From Sporosarcina sp. P34 (GTDB taxonomy: Bacteria; Bacillota; Bacilli; Bacillales_A; Planococcaceae): DNA of 64,000 nucleotides. The stretch lies in contig NZ_PDZC01000002.1 of the NCBI RefSeq assembly GCF_002743375.1, positions 370,727 to 434,726 of the forward strand, given 5' to 3'. Shown piece by piece: positions 35,404 to 44,737 of the stretch (its first letter is position 1; each line of letters begins with the position of its first letter). The notes under the pieces are model-generated. The model had not been told where the DNA came from, did no database searches, and worked only from the letters and a program-made list of their open reading frames with translations. The position numbers and the translations under genes were made by a program.

Positions 35404-36161
35404 AAACCAAGATCTATCAAAACCACAACCATATTCTAAAAGGTATGACCTTGAAAGATTGCAGTGAACCGGAGTGCAATAATACTGCTTTGCATGCATG
35501 TGTGTCAGCAGTTGATGTGACGAACAATCGCCGACAATTGGCGGACTTTTTACAATGCGAGTTGGAAGATTTCGTGTTTGCCAATCAAACACATAGCGCG
35601 AACTTTCATAAAGTGACTGCACAAGACCGTGGAAAAGGAGCATTGCGACAAGAAACGGCAATTGCCGACACGGATGCACTGTATACATTTGAACCGGATA
35701 TCGTGCTGTGCAGTTTAACAGCTGACTGCGTTCCTGTATTATTTCACAGTGACGATAGTACATTAATTGGGGCAATTCATTCTGGTTGGCAAGGCACTGT
35801 GAAAGAAATCACAAGGAAGCTATTCCACCACCTACAGCAATATGAACACTGTGATCTAACTCGTGTACATGTACAAATCGGTGCCGCACTCAGTCAAGAA
35901 AAGTTTGAAGTGGATGAAGATGTTTATACGAAATTTCATAACCTTGGCTACGCTGACGAATTCATCTTCTATAACGCGATGACAAAAAAGTACCATATTG
36001 ATAATCAACTGACAGTGAAGAAGCAATGTGAACTGGCAGGAGTACCCGAAGAAAATATTACAATCGACCGTACTTGTACATTCTTAAGCCCAGATGGTTT
36101 TTCCTATCGGCAAGATAGACAAGCAGGCCGTCATGTCAGCTTTATCAGAAGAACAACCTAA
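35400..36161 (+). CDS. pgeF: Multi-copper-like polyphenol oxidase/purine nucleoside phosphorylase (YlmD/YfiH family)
   Basis: 253 residues, family Cu-oxidase_4 (YfiH/PgeF/YlmD). Zinc ligands appear as the His in NQTHSANF, Cys in SLTADCVPVLF and His in AIHSGWQGTVKEI. The family hydrolyses or phosphorolyses purine nucleosides and in E. coli PgeF edits cell-wall precursors. In bacilli ylmD is usually in the ftsZ-sepF region, but this copy lies behind an M20 hydrolase with an ATGA overlap, so a second paralogue is possible. Confidence 0.85.
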   Translation: MKTKIYQNHNHILKGMTLKDCSEPECNNTALHACVSAVDVTNNRRQLADFLQCELEDFVFANQTHSANFHKVTAQDRGKGALRQETAIADTDALYTFEPDIVLCSLTADCVPVLFHSDDSTLIGAIHSGWQGTVKEITRKLFHHLQQYEHCDLTRVHVQIGAALSQEKFEVDEDVYTKFHNLGYADEFIFYNAMTKKYHIDNQLTVKKQCELAGVPEENITIDRTCTFLSPDGFSYRQDRQAGRHVSFIRRTT

Positions 36162-36193
36162 AAACGTAGTGAAGAGTTCTCCACTACGTTTTT
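36160..36193. terminator. Bidirectional terminator
   Basis: AAAAACGTAGTG and CACTACGTTTTT form a stem between convergent genes. Confidence 0.85.
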
Positions 36194-37509
36194 CATTTTA
36201 ATTCTATTTTTATGTCGCCTTCAAGATAATTTGGATACGCAAATAGTTCCAGCCTCAGCGGATTCGTGTAATCTGTTCGGTCGAAGTTCAAGTCCCAATG
36301 TGTAGCTTCTTCATCCCCATACTTTCCTGTTGTAGGGATTTCCACTTCTACCCCCTTTGCATCAATAGCGGATCCAAGAAAGAAAAATGGAAATTCCACT
36401 TCATCCACATTTTTCATTATGAATTCGGCATGATGTTTATTGGATTGCAATAACTGGATTTTTTGGTCTTTTGGCTGATTGAGCCATTCCCCGGTTTCCG
36501 TATTCACTTCCGCAAAGGCCTCTTCCGCTTTTAGCGCCTGCACTTTATTGATGCGCAAATAGAGCTTTTTAGGTTTTGAAAAGTAATTGCTTTGAAGGAA
36601 CAATGTAGAATTTCCATCCTCCCTACCAAATGCAGTCGTGCCATTTTGAATAGCCCCCCAGACTTCGCCTTTCTCATCCTCCAGTCGTATGTCCTCGAAT
36701 TGTAGAATTTTCATCGTATTGGCAGGGTCAATGGAAATCTTCACACCTACTCGCAACGGGGATACCGTGACCTTTTCAATTGTAAACTTCTGTCCTTCGA
36801 TATCTACTTCTTTATCTATAGTATAGACTTCACTTGGCTTTACTTGCCCAGGCACAGTGAATGGTACAGTAAATAGGGTTGGTTCACCTTGTAATTTGAT
36901 TGCAATCTTCAAATCAAACGACGGCTTTTCTGAAGTATACAATTCCCCAAACTGATAATCGATACGATCCTTGTACGTATATACCTCTTTTTCCCCCATT
37001 ATATTCCCATAAGAAAAGCTACCCTCTGGAATGCCTTCCGCTTTCAAATTAATATAGTCCACTTGTAAGCCTTTCAACGAACGCTTCGATTCAATTGTGT
37101 AGAAAATATTAATCCCCGTCTCATCCAGAATGACACCATCTACTGTCAATGTTTTATCGTCAATCGTTTGAGTCACTCCGATTTCTTGATAATAGTCGTT
37201 CTGAATTACCGCATCGAGTCCTTTATCCATCGCAATCAATTCCACGAATTTCTCTAGACCCGGAATGGAAGCTACCGCCTGGGCGAATACAGGGGATACG
37301 CGAATAGACGTAATGAATGTCAGTAGCAATAATGCCACAACCGCTACACTTCCAAAGATTCTCTTACGTCTTTTTCTCGCTTGCTTTTTTTCCCGACATG
37401 CCCTTTCCATGCCTCGACAAATCGCCTGGTCAGCTTCAGATAAAGGCAGCGACTGTTGATCTAAATGCTCTTTCAACTGCTTTAATCGCGCTTCTTCTGT
37501 CTCATACAT
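36193..37509 (-). CDS. DUF4179 anti-sigma-type membrane protein
   Basis: 438 residues from ATG 37509 (AAGGGGG eight bases upstream). A charged cytoplasmic N-terminus of about 50 residues is followed by one membrane segment (about 52-72), then a large extracytoplasmic part with the DUF4179 pattern (FAQAVASIPGLEKFVELI...). The gene overlaps the upstream ECF sigma gene by eight bases. This arrangement matches anti-sigma factors that hold the sigma at the membrane until signal-driven release. The signal is unknown. Confidence 0.75.
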   Translation of the reverse strand: MYETEEARLKQLKEHLDQQSLPLSEADQAICRGMERACREKKQARKRRKRIFGSVAVVALLLLTFITSIRVSPVFAQAVASIPGLEKFVELIAMDKGLDAVIQNDYYQEIGVTQTIDDKTLTVDGVILDETGINIFYTIESKRSLKGLQVDYINLKAEGIPEGSFSYGNIMGEKEVYTYKDRIDYQFGELYTSEKPSFDLKIAIKLQGEPTLFTVPFTVPGQVKPSEVYTIDKEVDIEGQKFTIEKVTVSPLRVGVKISIDPANTMKILQFEDIRLEDEKGEVWGAIQNGTTAFGREDGNSTLFLQSNYFSKPKKLYLRINKVQALKAEEAFAEVNTETGEWLNQPKDQKIQLLQSNKHHAEFIMKNVDEVEFPFFFLGSAIDAKGVEVEIPTTGKYGDEEATHWDLNFDRTDYTNPLRLELFAYPNYLEGDIKIELK

Positions 37510-38026
37510 GATCACTGCCCCCTTTATCTTCAAAGTATGACCTCAACGTACGCATCGTTTTGTAAAGCCTCGATTTCACGGTGCTTTCCGGTATATTTTC
37601 AGATTGTGCTATATCTTTAATTTTTGAGTCCTGAAAGTATTTCAAATAAATTAAACGTTGCTCCTCGTCAGATAAAGTTGCCAGTGCATCTCTCAATTCA
37701 ATATACGAAATGTCTTCTGCTGATACTGTTTCCAAACCACTATCGTCTACTGTGTATCGCTTACGTAGTTTCAACTGATCTTGGCAATAATTTATCATGA
37801 TACGAATGAGCCAGGTTTTGAGATAGCTAGGTTCTTTTACTGTCCGAACTTTTTTATAGGCACGATACGTTACTTCTTGAAGTGCTTCAATCGCATCGTC
37901 TTCGTTTCGCAAAAAAGCCAAGGCTGTCCGCAGAAGCGATTGCTTATGCAATTGCATCACGGCCAGAAATGCTTCATCATCTCCAGCTATTGCTCTCACA
38001 TGCAACTCTTTTTCCTTTATCTCCAT
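37502..38026 (-). CDS. ECF-type sigma factor (SigV/SigW-like group)
   Basis: 174 residues with region 2 (FLRNEDDAIEALQEVTYRAYKKV and YLKTWLIRIMINYCQD) and region 4 (LSDEEQRLIYLKYFQDSKIKDIAQSENIPESTVKSRL), no region 1 or 3. It directs RNA polymerase to a small regulon, usually including its own promoter. GGGGTGA lies upstream of the ATG. The stretch GTAAAC-N16/17-GTC about 40 to 65 bases upstream weakly resembles an ECF promoter. It is followed by its overlapping DUF4179 partner. Confidence 0.88.
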   Translation of the reverse strand: MEIKEKELHVRAIAGDDEAFLAVMQLHKQSLLRTALAFLRNEDDAIEALQEVTYRAYKKVRTVKEPSYLKTWLIRIMINYCQDQLKLRKRYTVDDSGLETVSAEDISYIELRDALATLSDEEQRLIYLKYFQDSKIKDIAQSENIPESTVKSRLYKTMRTLRSYFEDKGGSDHV

Positions 38027-38114
38027 TGGACGGTCACCCCATTCTTTGCCCTCTTATACATTAGACTCTAAACTGGCTAAAAAGTTTACATCAATTTTTA
38101 TTTATTTGTACGCA

Positions 38115-38142
38115 CAAAAAAATGCCTACTCCCGCAAGGCAC
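38115..38142 (-). terminator. Terminator-like hairpin
   Basis: On the minus strand TGCCT pairs with AGGCA across nine bases and runs into T7. It follows no recognised gene. Confidence 0.5.
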
Positions 38143-38311
38143 CTTACTTCACTTATTCTGTTCCGTCAATTTATCCTGTATAAACAACTAAGCTACCATC
38201 ATACGCTTTAGCCCTACAATAATAATGAAATCCACCCCCTTTTGTACGTAAGCTACGTCTTCTACCGTCGCATTGTTACATGGAGACGCAATAAATTTCA
38301 TAAATACACGA

Positions 38312-38349
38312 GAAAGGGTGTTCTCGCTTTTACACGAGAACACCCTTTT
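38312..38349. terminator. Terminator after DUF378 gene
   Basis: AAAGGGTGTTCTCG and CGAGAACACCCTTTT flank a short loop directly after the minus-strand DUF378 stop. Confidence 0.85.
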
Positions 38350-38351
38350 AA

Positions 38352-38699
38352 TTATTCTTTTGGTTCTTTACGTGACCGATCCACTTTTTTATTCTTCCCC
38401 ATCATATCCAAGTCTTCCCCAAATTCAGTGTTGTAATTCACATTCCGAATTCGATCAAAATGCTTATGGGGCTCTACTCTTTCATCCACATCCTCAATAA
38501 TCTCCTCATTTGATTTAACTAAAAGTCCAATCGCTGCCAATCCGCTCAGTCCCACAATGGCATAGACAATCTTGGCAAGAATCGTGTTTTGTCCTCCAAA
38601 TACACTGGCAACCAAGTCAAAGTTGAAAAATCCGATCAATCCCCAGTTTAGTGCACCAATAATGACTAATGTCAGTGCAATTCGCATAAATACGCTCAT
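38352..38699 (-). CDS. DUF378 membrane protein (YuzA-like)
   Basis: 115 residues from ATG 38699, with GGAGGAGG upstream. The DUF378 core spans about 1-60: two membrane segments with the signature ALNWGLIGFFNFDLVASVFG. The C-terminal 55 residues are hydrophilic and charged, an extension beyond the usual short YuzA form. The function of the family is unknown. It is monocistronic. Confidence 0.85.
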   Translation of the reverse strand: MSVFMRIALTLVIIGALNWGLIGFFNFDLVASVFGGQNTILAKIVYAIVGLSGLAAIGLLVKSNEEIIEDVDERVEPHKHFDRIRNVNYNTEFGEDLDMMGKNKKVDRSRKEPKE

Positions 38700-38869
38700 G
38701 TTGCACACCTCCTCCAACAATCTATAATCGAATCCTGTACATGTTTGTATGGATTCTTTATTATAGTTCACCGAAAGGGAATTTTCATACATTTCTACAT
38801 GAATATTGTTCTATTTCTGTTGCGGAGACCTTACAGTAGTAGACCAATAAAAATGAAAGCAGGGATACA

Positions 38870-39787
38870 GTGCGGATCAATGGCGTATTTTCAGGCGGGG
38901 GATTGAAAGGTTTTGCGCTAGTTGGCGCAGTTCTGGAGTTGGAGAAACAAGGTTATCGCTTTGAAAACGTAGCTGGCACTAGTGCAGGAGCTATTGTTGC
39001 AAGTTTTTTGGCAGCCGGCTATACAGCAGATGAAGTCAGAGTCATGTTGGCTGAAGAAGATTTCCAAGCCCTGCTGGATCCGAGAAAGACACTATTGCCA
39101 TTTCCTTTTATGAAATGGATATCGCTTTATTGGAGAATGGGATTGTATCAAGGAAAGGCGTTGGAGGAGTGGTTTTTTGATAAACTCGCACGTAAAGGTT
39201 GTTATACATTTGGTGATCTTCCGAAAGGATCATTAAAATTAGTGGCATCTGATTTAACAAATGGCAAGATGATAGTATTGCCTGACGACTTGGAAAAATA
39301 CGGATATGACTCTGACCGATTTTCAATTGCGAAAGCACTGCGTATGAGTTGTGGCATTCCCTACTTTTTTGAACCCATACGTCTCGATGCACCAAAAGGT
39401 ACTATAGTAGTAGACGGCGGTGTATTAAGTAATTTCCCGATGTGGATTTTTGATGAAGATACATCTGCACATAAACGACCTGTAATCGGGCTCAAACTAA
39501 GTCGCAATCAAGATGAAGTACCCGGACGCACCATTCGAAATGCCTTACAATTATTTGAAGCACTATTCTCCACAATGAAAAACGCGCATGATGAAAAGTA
39601 TATTTCAAAGCAACATGCGCAAAACATAGTCTTTATTCCTGTGGAAAATTATAGTGCAACACAATTTGATCTAAACGAAGAACAAATGGAAGACTTGCTA
39701 TCAATCGGAAGTAGTCGTACTAAGGCATTCTTGCTCACTTGGTCGCCAGCGAAACCCAAGTTAGTCAGCAATCAACATGTCATGTAA
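38870..39787 (+). CDS. Patatin-like phospholipase family protein
   Basis: 305 residues from GTG 38870 with AGGG five bases upstream. The patatin signatures are present: glycine-rich oxyanion loop SGGGLKGFALVG at residue 8, nucleophile elbow GTSAG near 42, and the catalytic Asp in VVDGGVLSNFP. This is a Ser-Asp dyad lipid acyl hydrolase of the cytoplasm, similar to Bacillus YqhO. Its target lipid is unknown. No linked gene suggests a pathway. Confidence 0.88.
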   Translation: MRINGVFSGGGLKGFALVGAVLELEKQGYRFENVAGTSAGAIVASFLAAGYTADEVRVMLAEEDFQALLDPRKTLLPFPFMKWISLYWRMGLYQGKALEEWFFDKLARKGCYTFGDLPKGSLKLVASDLTNGKMIVLPDDLEKYGYDSDRFSIAKALRMSCGIPYFFEPIRLDAPKGTIVVDGGVLSNFPMWIFDEDTSAHKRPVIGLKLSRNQDEVPGRTIRNALQLFEALFSTMKNAHDEKYISKQHAQNIVFIPVENYSATQFDLNEEQMEDLLSIGSSRTKAFLLTWSPAKPKLVSNQHVM

Positions 39788-39862
39788 TTGAAATATTTGA
39801 TTTCAACCCAGTTTAAAACACTATCCTGGCGGGTAAATTGTCTTATAAGGAGGGTTGCAATC

Positions 39863-40018
39863 ATGACCAACCAAAACGAAAGTTCTATTTTCATCCGAGA
39901 GCTCGAACTACTCAGTGACGAGTACTGTACTGCACCCGCCGATATCAAAACTTTTATCCTACAAGATATTCAGTTACTTGAGTCTGCGATTTCTCTTTTA
40001 CAAAGTGACGTACAGTAA
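39863..40018 (+). CDS. Small acidic protein, unknown
   Basis: 51 residues starting at ATG 39863, eight bases after a very strong AAGGAGGG site. The sequence is helical and acidic (IRELELLSDEYCTAPADIKTF and a C-terminal leucine-rich helix) with one cysteine. I do not recognise it. The strong SD and lack of any overlapping gene support expression. Confidence 0.5.
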   Translation: MTNQNESSIFIRELELLSDEYCTAPADIKTFILQDIQLLESAISLLQSDVQ

Positions 40019-40052
40019 TTACTTATCATATAGAGTAGATATATAGTTCAGC

Positions 40053-40280
40053 TCATACAAATAACTGTTGCATTTTATAATCACGGTCTACACGTTCTTT
40101 TTCTGTTGCCAAGTCATATTTTTTCAACAAATGAAATACCTCATTTAACGACTCTTGACTCAATGATTTGCTTAAATACAACTCACAGCTCTTCACTAAT
40201 TCTTCTGGCATGAAAGATTTCTGTTCTGCTAATTTTTCTACAACTTCTGGTTGCGTATGATCTATTGCACAATTACTCAT
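40053..40280 (-). CDS. Small helical protein, unknown
   Basis: 75 residues from ATG 40280, with AAGGGAG eight bases upstream. It is soluble, charged and mostly helical, with repeated K/E/L patterns (EELVKSCELYLSK, NEVFHLLKKYDLATEKERVDRDY). No family was recognised. It stands alone between a small plus-strand gene and the decayed transporter. Confidence 0.5.
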   Translation of the reverse strand: MSNCAIDHTQPEVVEKLAEQKSFMPEELVKSCELYLSKSLSQESLNEVFHLLKKYDLATEKERVDRDYKMQQLFV

Positions 40281-40349
40281 TTCATTCACTCCCTTAGTAA
40301 CACTGTATCACAGTTTTCTATGGAGACAAAACGAAGACTTGTGGCTAAT

Positions 40350-40871
40350 TCAGTAAGAGCTACGAGTCTTTTCATTATCTTTTTTATCTTATTACCGACA
40401 TTCATCTCCCGCTTACTCATTGGGCCGTGCCCGATTCATTCCTTGAAGCGGGAGTCTTCTGTCGGAAATAAGATAAAGTTAACGACCTTTATGATTATTT
40501 TGCTAGCGACAATTTCTTACTTTAGGGGAATAAAAGAACCACATATTTTCTAGCGTTCCATTAAGACAGAAGTCATATTTCGTTCTATGGCTATAGGAGC
40601 GGTGAGCTCGGTTATGATTTTTGTTGCTTTATTTTTGCTGACCGTTACTGAAAAGATGCCTTTTCTGTCTTTATTATTTGAGACCGTCTCGGCTTTCGCG
40701 ATTGTGGGACTTTCGTTAGGAATTACAGGAGATATTAGCCCAGCAGGTGAAGTGATTCTTTGTTTTGTCATGTTTTTAGGCCGCATAGGGCCATTAACTT
40801 TATTCTTCTTGCTGATTCACAAAAAGAAAGAGTCTTTCCATTACTCGTATGATCAAGTGCAAACGGGTTAA
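40350..40871 (+). pseudogene. KtrB/TrkH-type potassium transporter fragment (decayed)
   Basis: The frame shows only the C-terminal third of a KtrB-like channel subunit. An IKLTTFMIILLATISYF segment and the motif FETVSAFAIVGLSLGITGD, followed by MFLGRIGPLTL, are typical of the last repeat of KtrB. An in-frame TAG at 40551-40553 interrupts it between EPHIF and RSIKT, and both parts stay in the same frame. The region before 40450 is scrambled, and no N-terminal repeats are found. K+ uptake function is lost; it is a remnant of a once-complete gene. Confidence 0.75.
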
Positions 40872-40892
40872 TGGATAGTAATTGTTCATATC

Positions 40893-40926
40893 AAAAACCT
40901 CCAAGATTTTACTTTGGAGGTTTTTT
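40893..40926. terminator. Terminator hairpin
   Basis: AAAACCTCCAAG-ATTTTA-CTTTGGAGGTTTTTT forms a stem after the decayed transporter frame and just before the GntR promoter. Confidence 0.75.
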
Positions 40927-40930
40927 GCTG

Positions 40931-40963
40931 TTGACTTAACTGTGTATACTGTTTATATACAGT
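40931..40963 (+). promoter_or_regulatory. Promoter with overlapping GntR-type operator
   Basis: TTGACT (40931-40936), 17 bases, TATATA (40954-40959). The imperfect inverted repeat ACTGTGTATA...TATATACAGT (40939-40963, one mismatch) covers the spacer and -10, so a bound repressor would block polymerase. Confidence 0.75.
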
Positions 40964-40986
40964 AAGGAAAGAAAAGGGGTGATGTA

Positions 40987-41358
40987 TTGAATATTTTCAT
41001 CTCCAATTCGGTGAACCAACCGATTTATCTGCAAATTAAAAACCAGCTAAAAGAGCAGATTTTATTGGGGGCACTGAAAGAGAAAGAAGCGCTACCTTCC
41101 ATACGCAAATTGGCGAAAGACTTGCAGATCAGTGTCATCACAACTAAAAAAGCTTATGAAGAACTGGAACGGGATGGACTTATTGAGACATTTCCGGGAA
41201 AAGGATCATTTGTAGCCGCGCAGAATCACGAGCTATTGAAAGAAGAGCAGTTAAAGAAAATTGAAAAACAGCTGATAACTGTTATTCAAGACGGGCGAGC
41301 ATTTGACGTGGGGTTGGAAGAGTTAATCCATATGCTGACATTGCTATACGAGGAGTGA
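40987..41358 (+). CDS. GntR-family repressor (YtrA/YhcF subfamily)
   Basis: 123 residues from TTG 40987 (AAAAGGGGTGA upstream). Winged HTH: QPIYLQIKNQLKEQILLG, then PSIRKLAKDLQISVITTKKAYEEL. As in the YtrA group, the C-terminus is short and helical. The next gene starts inside its stop region, so regulator, ATPase and permease form one operon, probably controlled by the operator on its promoter. Confidence 0.88.
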   Translation: MNIFISNSVNQPIYLQIKNQLKEQILLGALKEKEALPSIRKLAKDLQISVITTKKAYEELERDGLIETFPGKGSFVAAQNHELLKEEQLKKIEKQLITVIQDGRAFDVGLEELIHMLTLLYEE

Positions 41359-41363
41359 TAAGA

Positions 41364-42224
41364 ATGGAAAATATAGCGGAAGTACGAAAACTGACGAAAC
41401 AGTTTAAAGGCTTTACACTCAACAACCTGAACTTTGATATTAAAAAAGGATTCATTACTGGATTCATCGGGGCAAATGGTGCTGGGAAAACCACAACGAT
41501 CCGCTGTTTAATGGATTTAATTCGTGCTGATCAAGGAGAAGTACGTGTATTTGGTAAGTCACATAAAAATCACACTGTAGATATCAAGGAGCGTATCGGT
41601 TTCGTTTATGATGCGGATTTCTATTACGAAGACCTGACTATCGAGAAAAACAAGCGCATTCTTGCACCCTTTTATTCAAAGTGGGACGATGAACTATTCT
41701 ATTACTATTTAAGAAAGTTTCAGTTGAATACAGCACAACGAGTTAAACATTTATCAAAAGGTATGCGAATGAAGTTTTCACTCGCAATGGCCCTTTCTCA
41801 TCATCCTGACTTTATCATTATGGATGAACCAACTGCCGGTCTAGATCCCATTATCCGCCGCGAACTGCTCGACATAATGCAGGATCTCATACAAGATGAG
41901 GAAAAGGCAATCTTTTTCTCGACGCACATCACAACGGATTTGGAGAAAATAGCCGATTTCATTGTTTTCATTCATAATGGAAGTATTATTTTTCAAGGCG
42001 AGAAAGATGAATTTACCGAACGTTATGTATTGGTAAAAGGTACAGCCGATCAGCGTGCCCTGCTCGCCGGATTACCTACGATTGGACTACGCACTACAGA
42101 TGTCGGCTTTGAATGTTTGGCAGATACCGTGGAAATTCCTTTAGAGCACCTATCATCATTGCTTATTGAAAAACCGACACTCGAAGATATTATGTACTAC
42201 ACCGGAAGGAGAGGATTCGAATGA
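41364..42224 (+). CDS. ABC transporter ATP-binding protein
   Basis: 286 residues from ATG 41364; GGAG lies eight bases upstream. Walker A GANGAGKTTTIR, signature HLSKGMRMKFSLAMAL, Walker B IIMDEPTAGLD and H-loop STHITTD are present. This is the exporter-type (DrrA/YhcH) subgroup. It is in an operon with a GntR regulator and a permease that overlaps it by four bases. The substrate is unknown. Confidence 0.88.
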   Translation: MENIAEVRKLTKQFKGFTLNNLNFDIKKGFITGFIGANGAGKTTTIRCLMDLIRADQGEVRVFGKSHKNHTVDIKERIGFVYDADFYYEDLTIEKNKRILAPFYSKWDDELFYYYLRKFQLNTAQRVKHLSKGMRMKFSLAMALSHHPDFIIMDEPTAGLDPIIRRELLDIMQDLIQDEEKAIFFSTHITTDLEKIADFIVFIHNGSIIFQGEKDEFTERYVLVKGTADQRALLAGLPTIGLRTTDVGFECLADTVEIPLEHLSSLLIEKPTLEDIMYYTGRRGFE

Positions 42225-42892
42225 ATGCCTTGAGCCGAAAAGACTTATACACACAAAAGGCGAGTACTTTCTTACTTACAGCACTATGGTTCATTATTTT
42301 CACAAACTTTTTCACAGATGGTCAGCCTGTCCGTCATGTTTTACTTCTAATATTCGTCGCTTATTTCATAGCTATTTCAACGAGTAATAAGGCATTTGAG
42401 AAAGAGTCGGTCTTAATAAACAGCCTGCCGGTAACAAGAAAACAATTCGTACTGGCAAAATATATGTCTGGTTTCATCTGGTTCGGACTGTCAGCGGCTG
42501 CGGTGTTAGTTTATATCTTCTTGTTCGATACATTTGCTCCATTTCCCACTCGGATGATGACAATCCCTGAATTACTCATCGCACTTGGATGCTTTTACCT
42601 CATCATTTCCCTTTTTTATCCGCTGCAATTCAAGGCAGGCTATATACTTGCGTCTTCTTTAACAATTGCCTTACCGTTACTAAGTCTGATGTCGTTTAGA
42701 ATCATAGTAAATATCATGGAAAATCCGAGAATGGTTGCGGAACAAAAATTCTTTCTGCACACCGCAGATCTTATAACTACCAATCAATGGACAATCGCAC
42801 TCTCCGTTCTACTAATCAGTGCCTTACTGACATGGTTATCCATTCTATTATCGATACGAATCGTGCGTAAAATAGATTTTGATCACGCATAA
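42221..42892 (+). CDS. ABC-2 type permease
   Basis: 223 residues with six hydrophobic segments (about 17-33, 38-53, 84-105, 115-135, 140-165 and 190-212). This is the compact ABC-2/YhcI-type membrane partner of the ATPase, whose gene it overlaps by ATGA. The motif KAFEKESVLINSLPVTRKQFVLAKY resembles the ABC-2 segment linking TM2 and TM3. The cargo is unknown. Confidence 0.75.
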   Translation: MNALSRKDLYTQKASTFLLTALWFIIFTNFFTDGQPVRHVLLLIFVAYFIAISTSNKAFEKESVLINSLPVTRKQFVLAKYMSGFIWFGLSAAAVLVYIFLFDTFAPFPTRMMTIPELLIALGCFYLIISLFYPLQFKAGYILASSLTIALPLLSLMSFRIIVNIMENPRMVAEQKFFLHTADLITTNQWTIALSVLLISALLTWLSILLSIRIVRKIDFDHA

Positions 42893-42961
42893 CTTTTCAA
42901 ACTAAAAGACTTTTTCAAATAAAAATCGTAACTTTGTAATTTTTCAGCCTTACCTCCATAC

Positions 42962-43009
42962 AAAAAAATGCCCCTTTTGAAATGTAATGTAAACTTTCAA
43001 TGGGGCATT
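42962..43009 (-). terminator. Terminator after selO
   Basis: On the minus strand AATGCCCC pairs with GGGGCATT around a long loop with an inner TTGAAAG/CTTTCAA-like stem, followed by T7. Confidence 0.8.
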
Positions 43010-43012
43010 CCT

Positions 43013-44467
43013 TTATGTTCCGCAATACGTTTGAAAAGTAGCTCCGTCTTCAGGCGGATTCACGTATTCTTCTTGTTCAACAGTATATGCATAAGGGTTT
43101 TCTAGAACTTCAAGTAGCTTCATAAACGGCTGCATATCTCCAGCTTCAGCTGCCTGTAGCGCCTCTTCTACCCGGTGATTTCTCGGAATGATCGATGGAT
43201 TATATTGCTTCATCAATAACTCCACTGCTTGCGCGTCTTCTGACTGACGTTGAAGTCTATCAACCCAACGCTTTTTCCACTCTAGAAAATCGGGCTCGTC
43301 GAACCACTCTTCTTGCTGTCCAAGCGTCAACGAACGGAACGTATTTGTATAGTCAGCTTGATGTTCTTTCATGATAGTCAGCAAATCTTTTACCAATGTT
43401 TCATCGGCTTCCTCTTTATTGAACATACCTAATTTGGACCTCATACCCGTTAACCATGCCGAGCCGTAAATCATGGCGAAATTGGAAAGCTCATTCTCCG
43501 CTAGCTTCACTGCTTCCGCTTGTTCTTCATGAAGCAACGGCAACAGTGTTTCAGCAAAACGAGTCAGATTCCACTCTGCTATACCGGGTTGATTACGATA
43601 AGCGTAGCGTCCTTGTATGTCAATTGAGCTAAAGACGGTTTGCGGGTCATAGCTGTCCATAAACGCACACGGTCCATAGTCAATCGTCTCGCCGCTGATG
43701 GTCATATTGTCCGTATTCATCACGCCATGAATAAAGCCGGCAAGCTGCCAGTTTGCAATCAAAGATGCCTGACGCTTTATGACTTGTTCTAATAGGGCTA
43801 CATATGGTTGTGACGCTGATTCTACTTCAGGGAAGTGGCGTTTTATTGTGTAATCGGCAAGAGCACGTAAATCTTCAACTTCTTGTCTGGCTGCCGCATA
43901 TTGGAACGTTCCGACACGTAAATGACTTGAAGCAACTCTTGTCAACACGGCACCTGTCAAAGCCGTTTCACGTAAAACAGGCTCCCCCGTTACCGTAACA
44001 GCTAAACTGCGTGTTGTGGGGATATTCAGTCCATGCATGGCCTCGCTAATCAAATATTCACGTAACATGGGCCCGAGAGCCGCACGTCCGTCCCCACCGC
44101 GCGAATAAGGTGTCCTTCCTGATCCCTTCAATTGAATATCCACCCGTTGTCCTCTCGGCGTCAACTGCTCTCCCAACAGCATGGCCCGTCCATCGCCTAG
44201 CATAGTAAAATTACCGAATTGATGACCTGCATAGGCTTGAGCAATTGGTTCTATTCCTTCTAGTTTTTCATTTCCAGCAAAAACAGCGACCGCCTCTTTC
44301 GAATGCAATTGTTTTTCATCGAGTCCCAGCGATATTGCCAGTACATCATTAGTCAGTACCAGTTGCGGTGAGCTGACGGTATTTGGTTCCACTACTGTGT
44401 AAAATGTTTCCGGTAATTCACGGTAACTGCATTCAACATTCCAGCCGATGTTTGGGTTATGTTTCAT
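43013..44467 (-). CDS. selO: SelO-family protein adenylyltransferase (YdiU)
   Basis: 484 residues from ATG 44467, preceded by AAAGGAAG. SelO has a pseudokinase fold that transfers AMP to Ser/Thr/Tyr of target proteins. [21 protein letters not shown] and the downstream [21 protein letters not shown] are the family's nucleotide and metal-binding motifs. The C-terminus ends YCGT, so Cys occupies the place where vertebrate SelO carries Sec. Length matches bacterial SelO. It is monocistronic; selD and mnmH are 29 kb away, so no functional link is claimed. Confidence 0.93.
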   Translation of the reverse strand: MKHNPNIGWNVECSYRELPETFYTVVEPNTVSSPQLVLTNDVLAISLGLDEKQLHSKEAVAVFAGNEKLEGIEPIAQAYAGHQFGNFTMLGDGRAMLLGEQLTPRGQRVDIQLKGSGRTPYSRGGDGRAALGPMLREYLISEAMHGLNIPTTRSLAVTVTGEPVLRETALTGAVLTRVASSHLRVGTFQYAAARQEVEDLRALADYTIKRHFPEVESASQPYVALLEQVIKRQASLIANWQLAGFIHGVMNTDNMTISGETIDYGPCAFMDSYDPQTVFSSIDIQGRYAYRNQPGIAEWNLTRFAETLLPLLHEEQAEAVKLAENELSNFAMIYGSAWLTGMRSKLGMFNKEEADETLVKDLLTIMKEHQADYTNTFRSLTLGQQEEWFDEPDFLEWKKRWVDRLQRQSEDAQAVELLMKQYNPSIIPRNHRVEEALQAAEAGDMQPFMKLLEVLENPYAYTVEQEEYVNPPEDGATFQTYCGT

Positions 44468-44692
44468 ATATTCTTCTTCCTTTCCATACGTTGCCCTAGT
44501 ATGAATCACTTTTATTTATCATGCACTATTTTACTTAATTTACTATCTATATCAGATGTATGTATTGTATCATTTCGATTAGAGGTCAGCCAAAGCAATC
44601 GAATCACTGACATCCCTTCAAACAGCCAGTGCTATTGATCAACCATCCTATTTGGAGATGTTACAGAGCAAACTACGAGCCAGTATGATCAT

Positions 44693-44737
44693 AAAAAAGC
44701 TATCCTAGACATCACTTGGTGTCTAGGATAGCTTTTT
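44693..44737 (-). terminator. Terminator after YitT gene
   Basis: AAAAAGCTATCCTAGACA pairs fully with TGTCTAGGATAGCTTTTT. Confidence 0.9.

Larger units (their letters stand above)
38027..38351. other. Gene-free stretch with two minus-strand hairpins
   Basis: No convincing gene is seen. A hairpin with TTTTTTT is at 38115-38142 and a stronger one at 38312-38349. A 15-codon GTG frame on the minus strand with a purine-rich leader lies between, too short to call. Confidence 0.5.

Noticed and set aside
38242..38436. Plus-strand frame over the DUF378 terminator
   Set aside because: It runs through a terminator stem and antisense to a real gene.
43013..43060. Selenocysteine at the C-terminus of SelO
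   Set aside because: The codon is TGC (Cys) and the frame ends normally with TAA.
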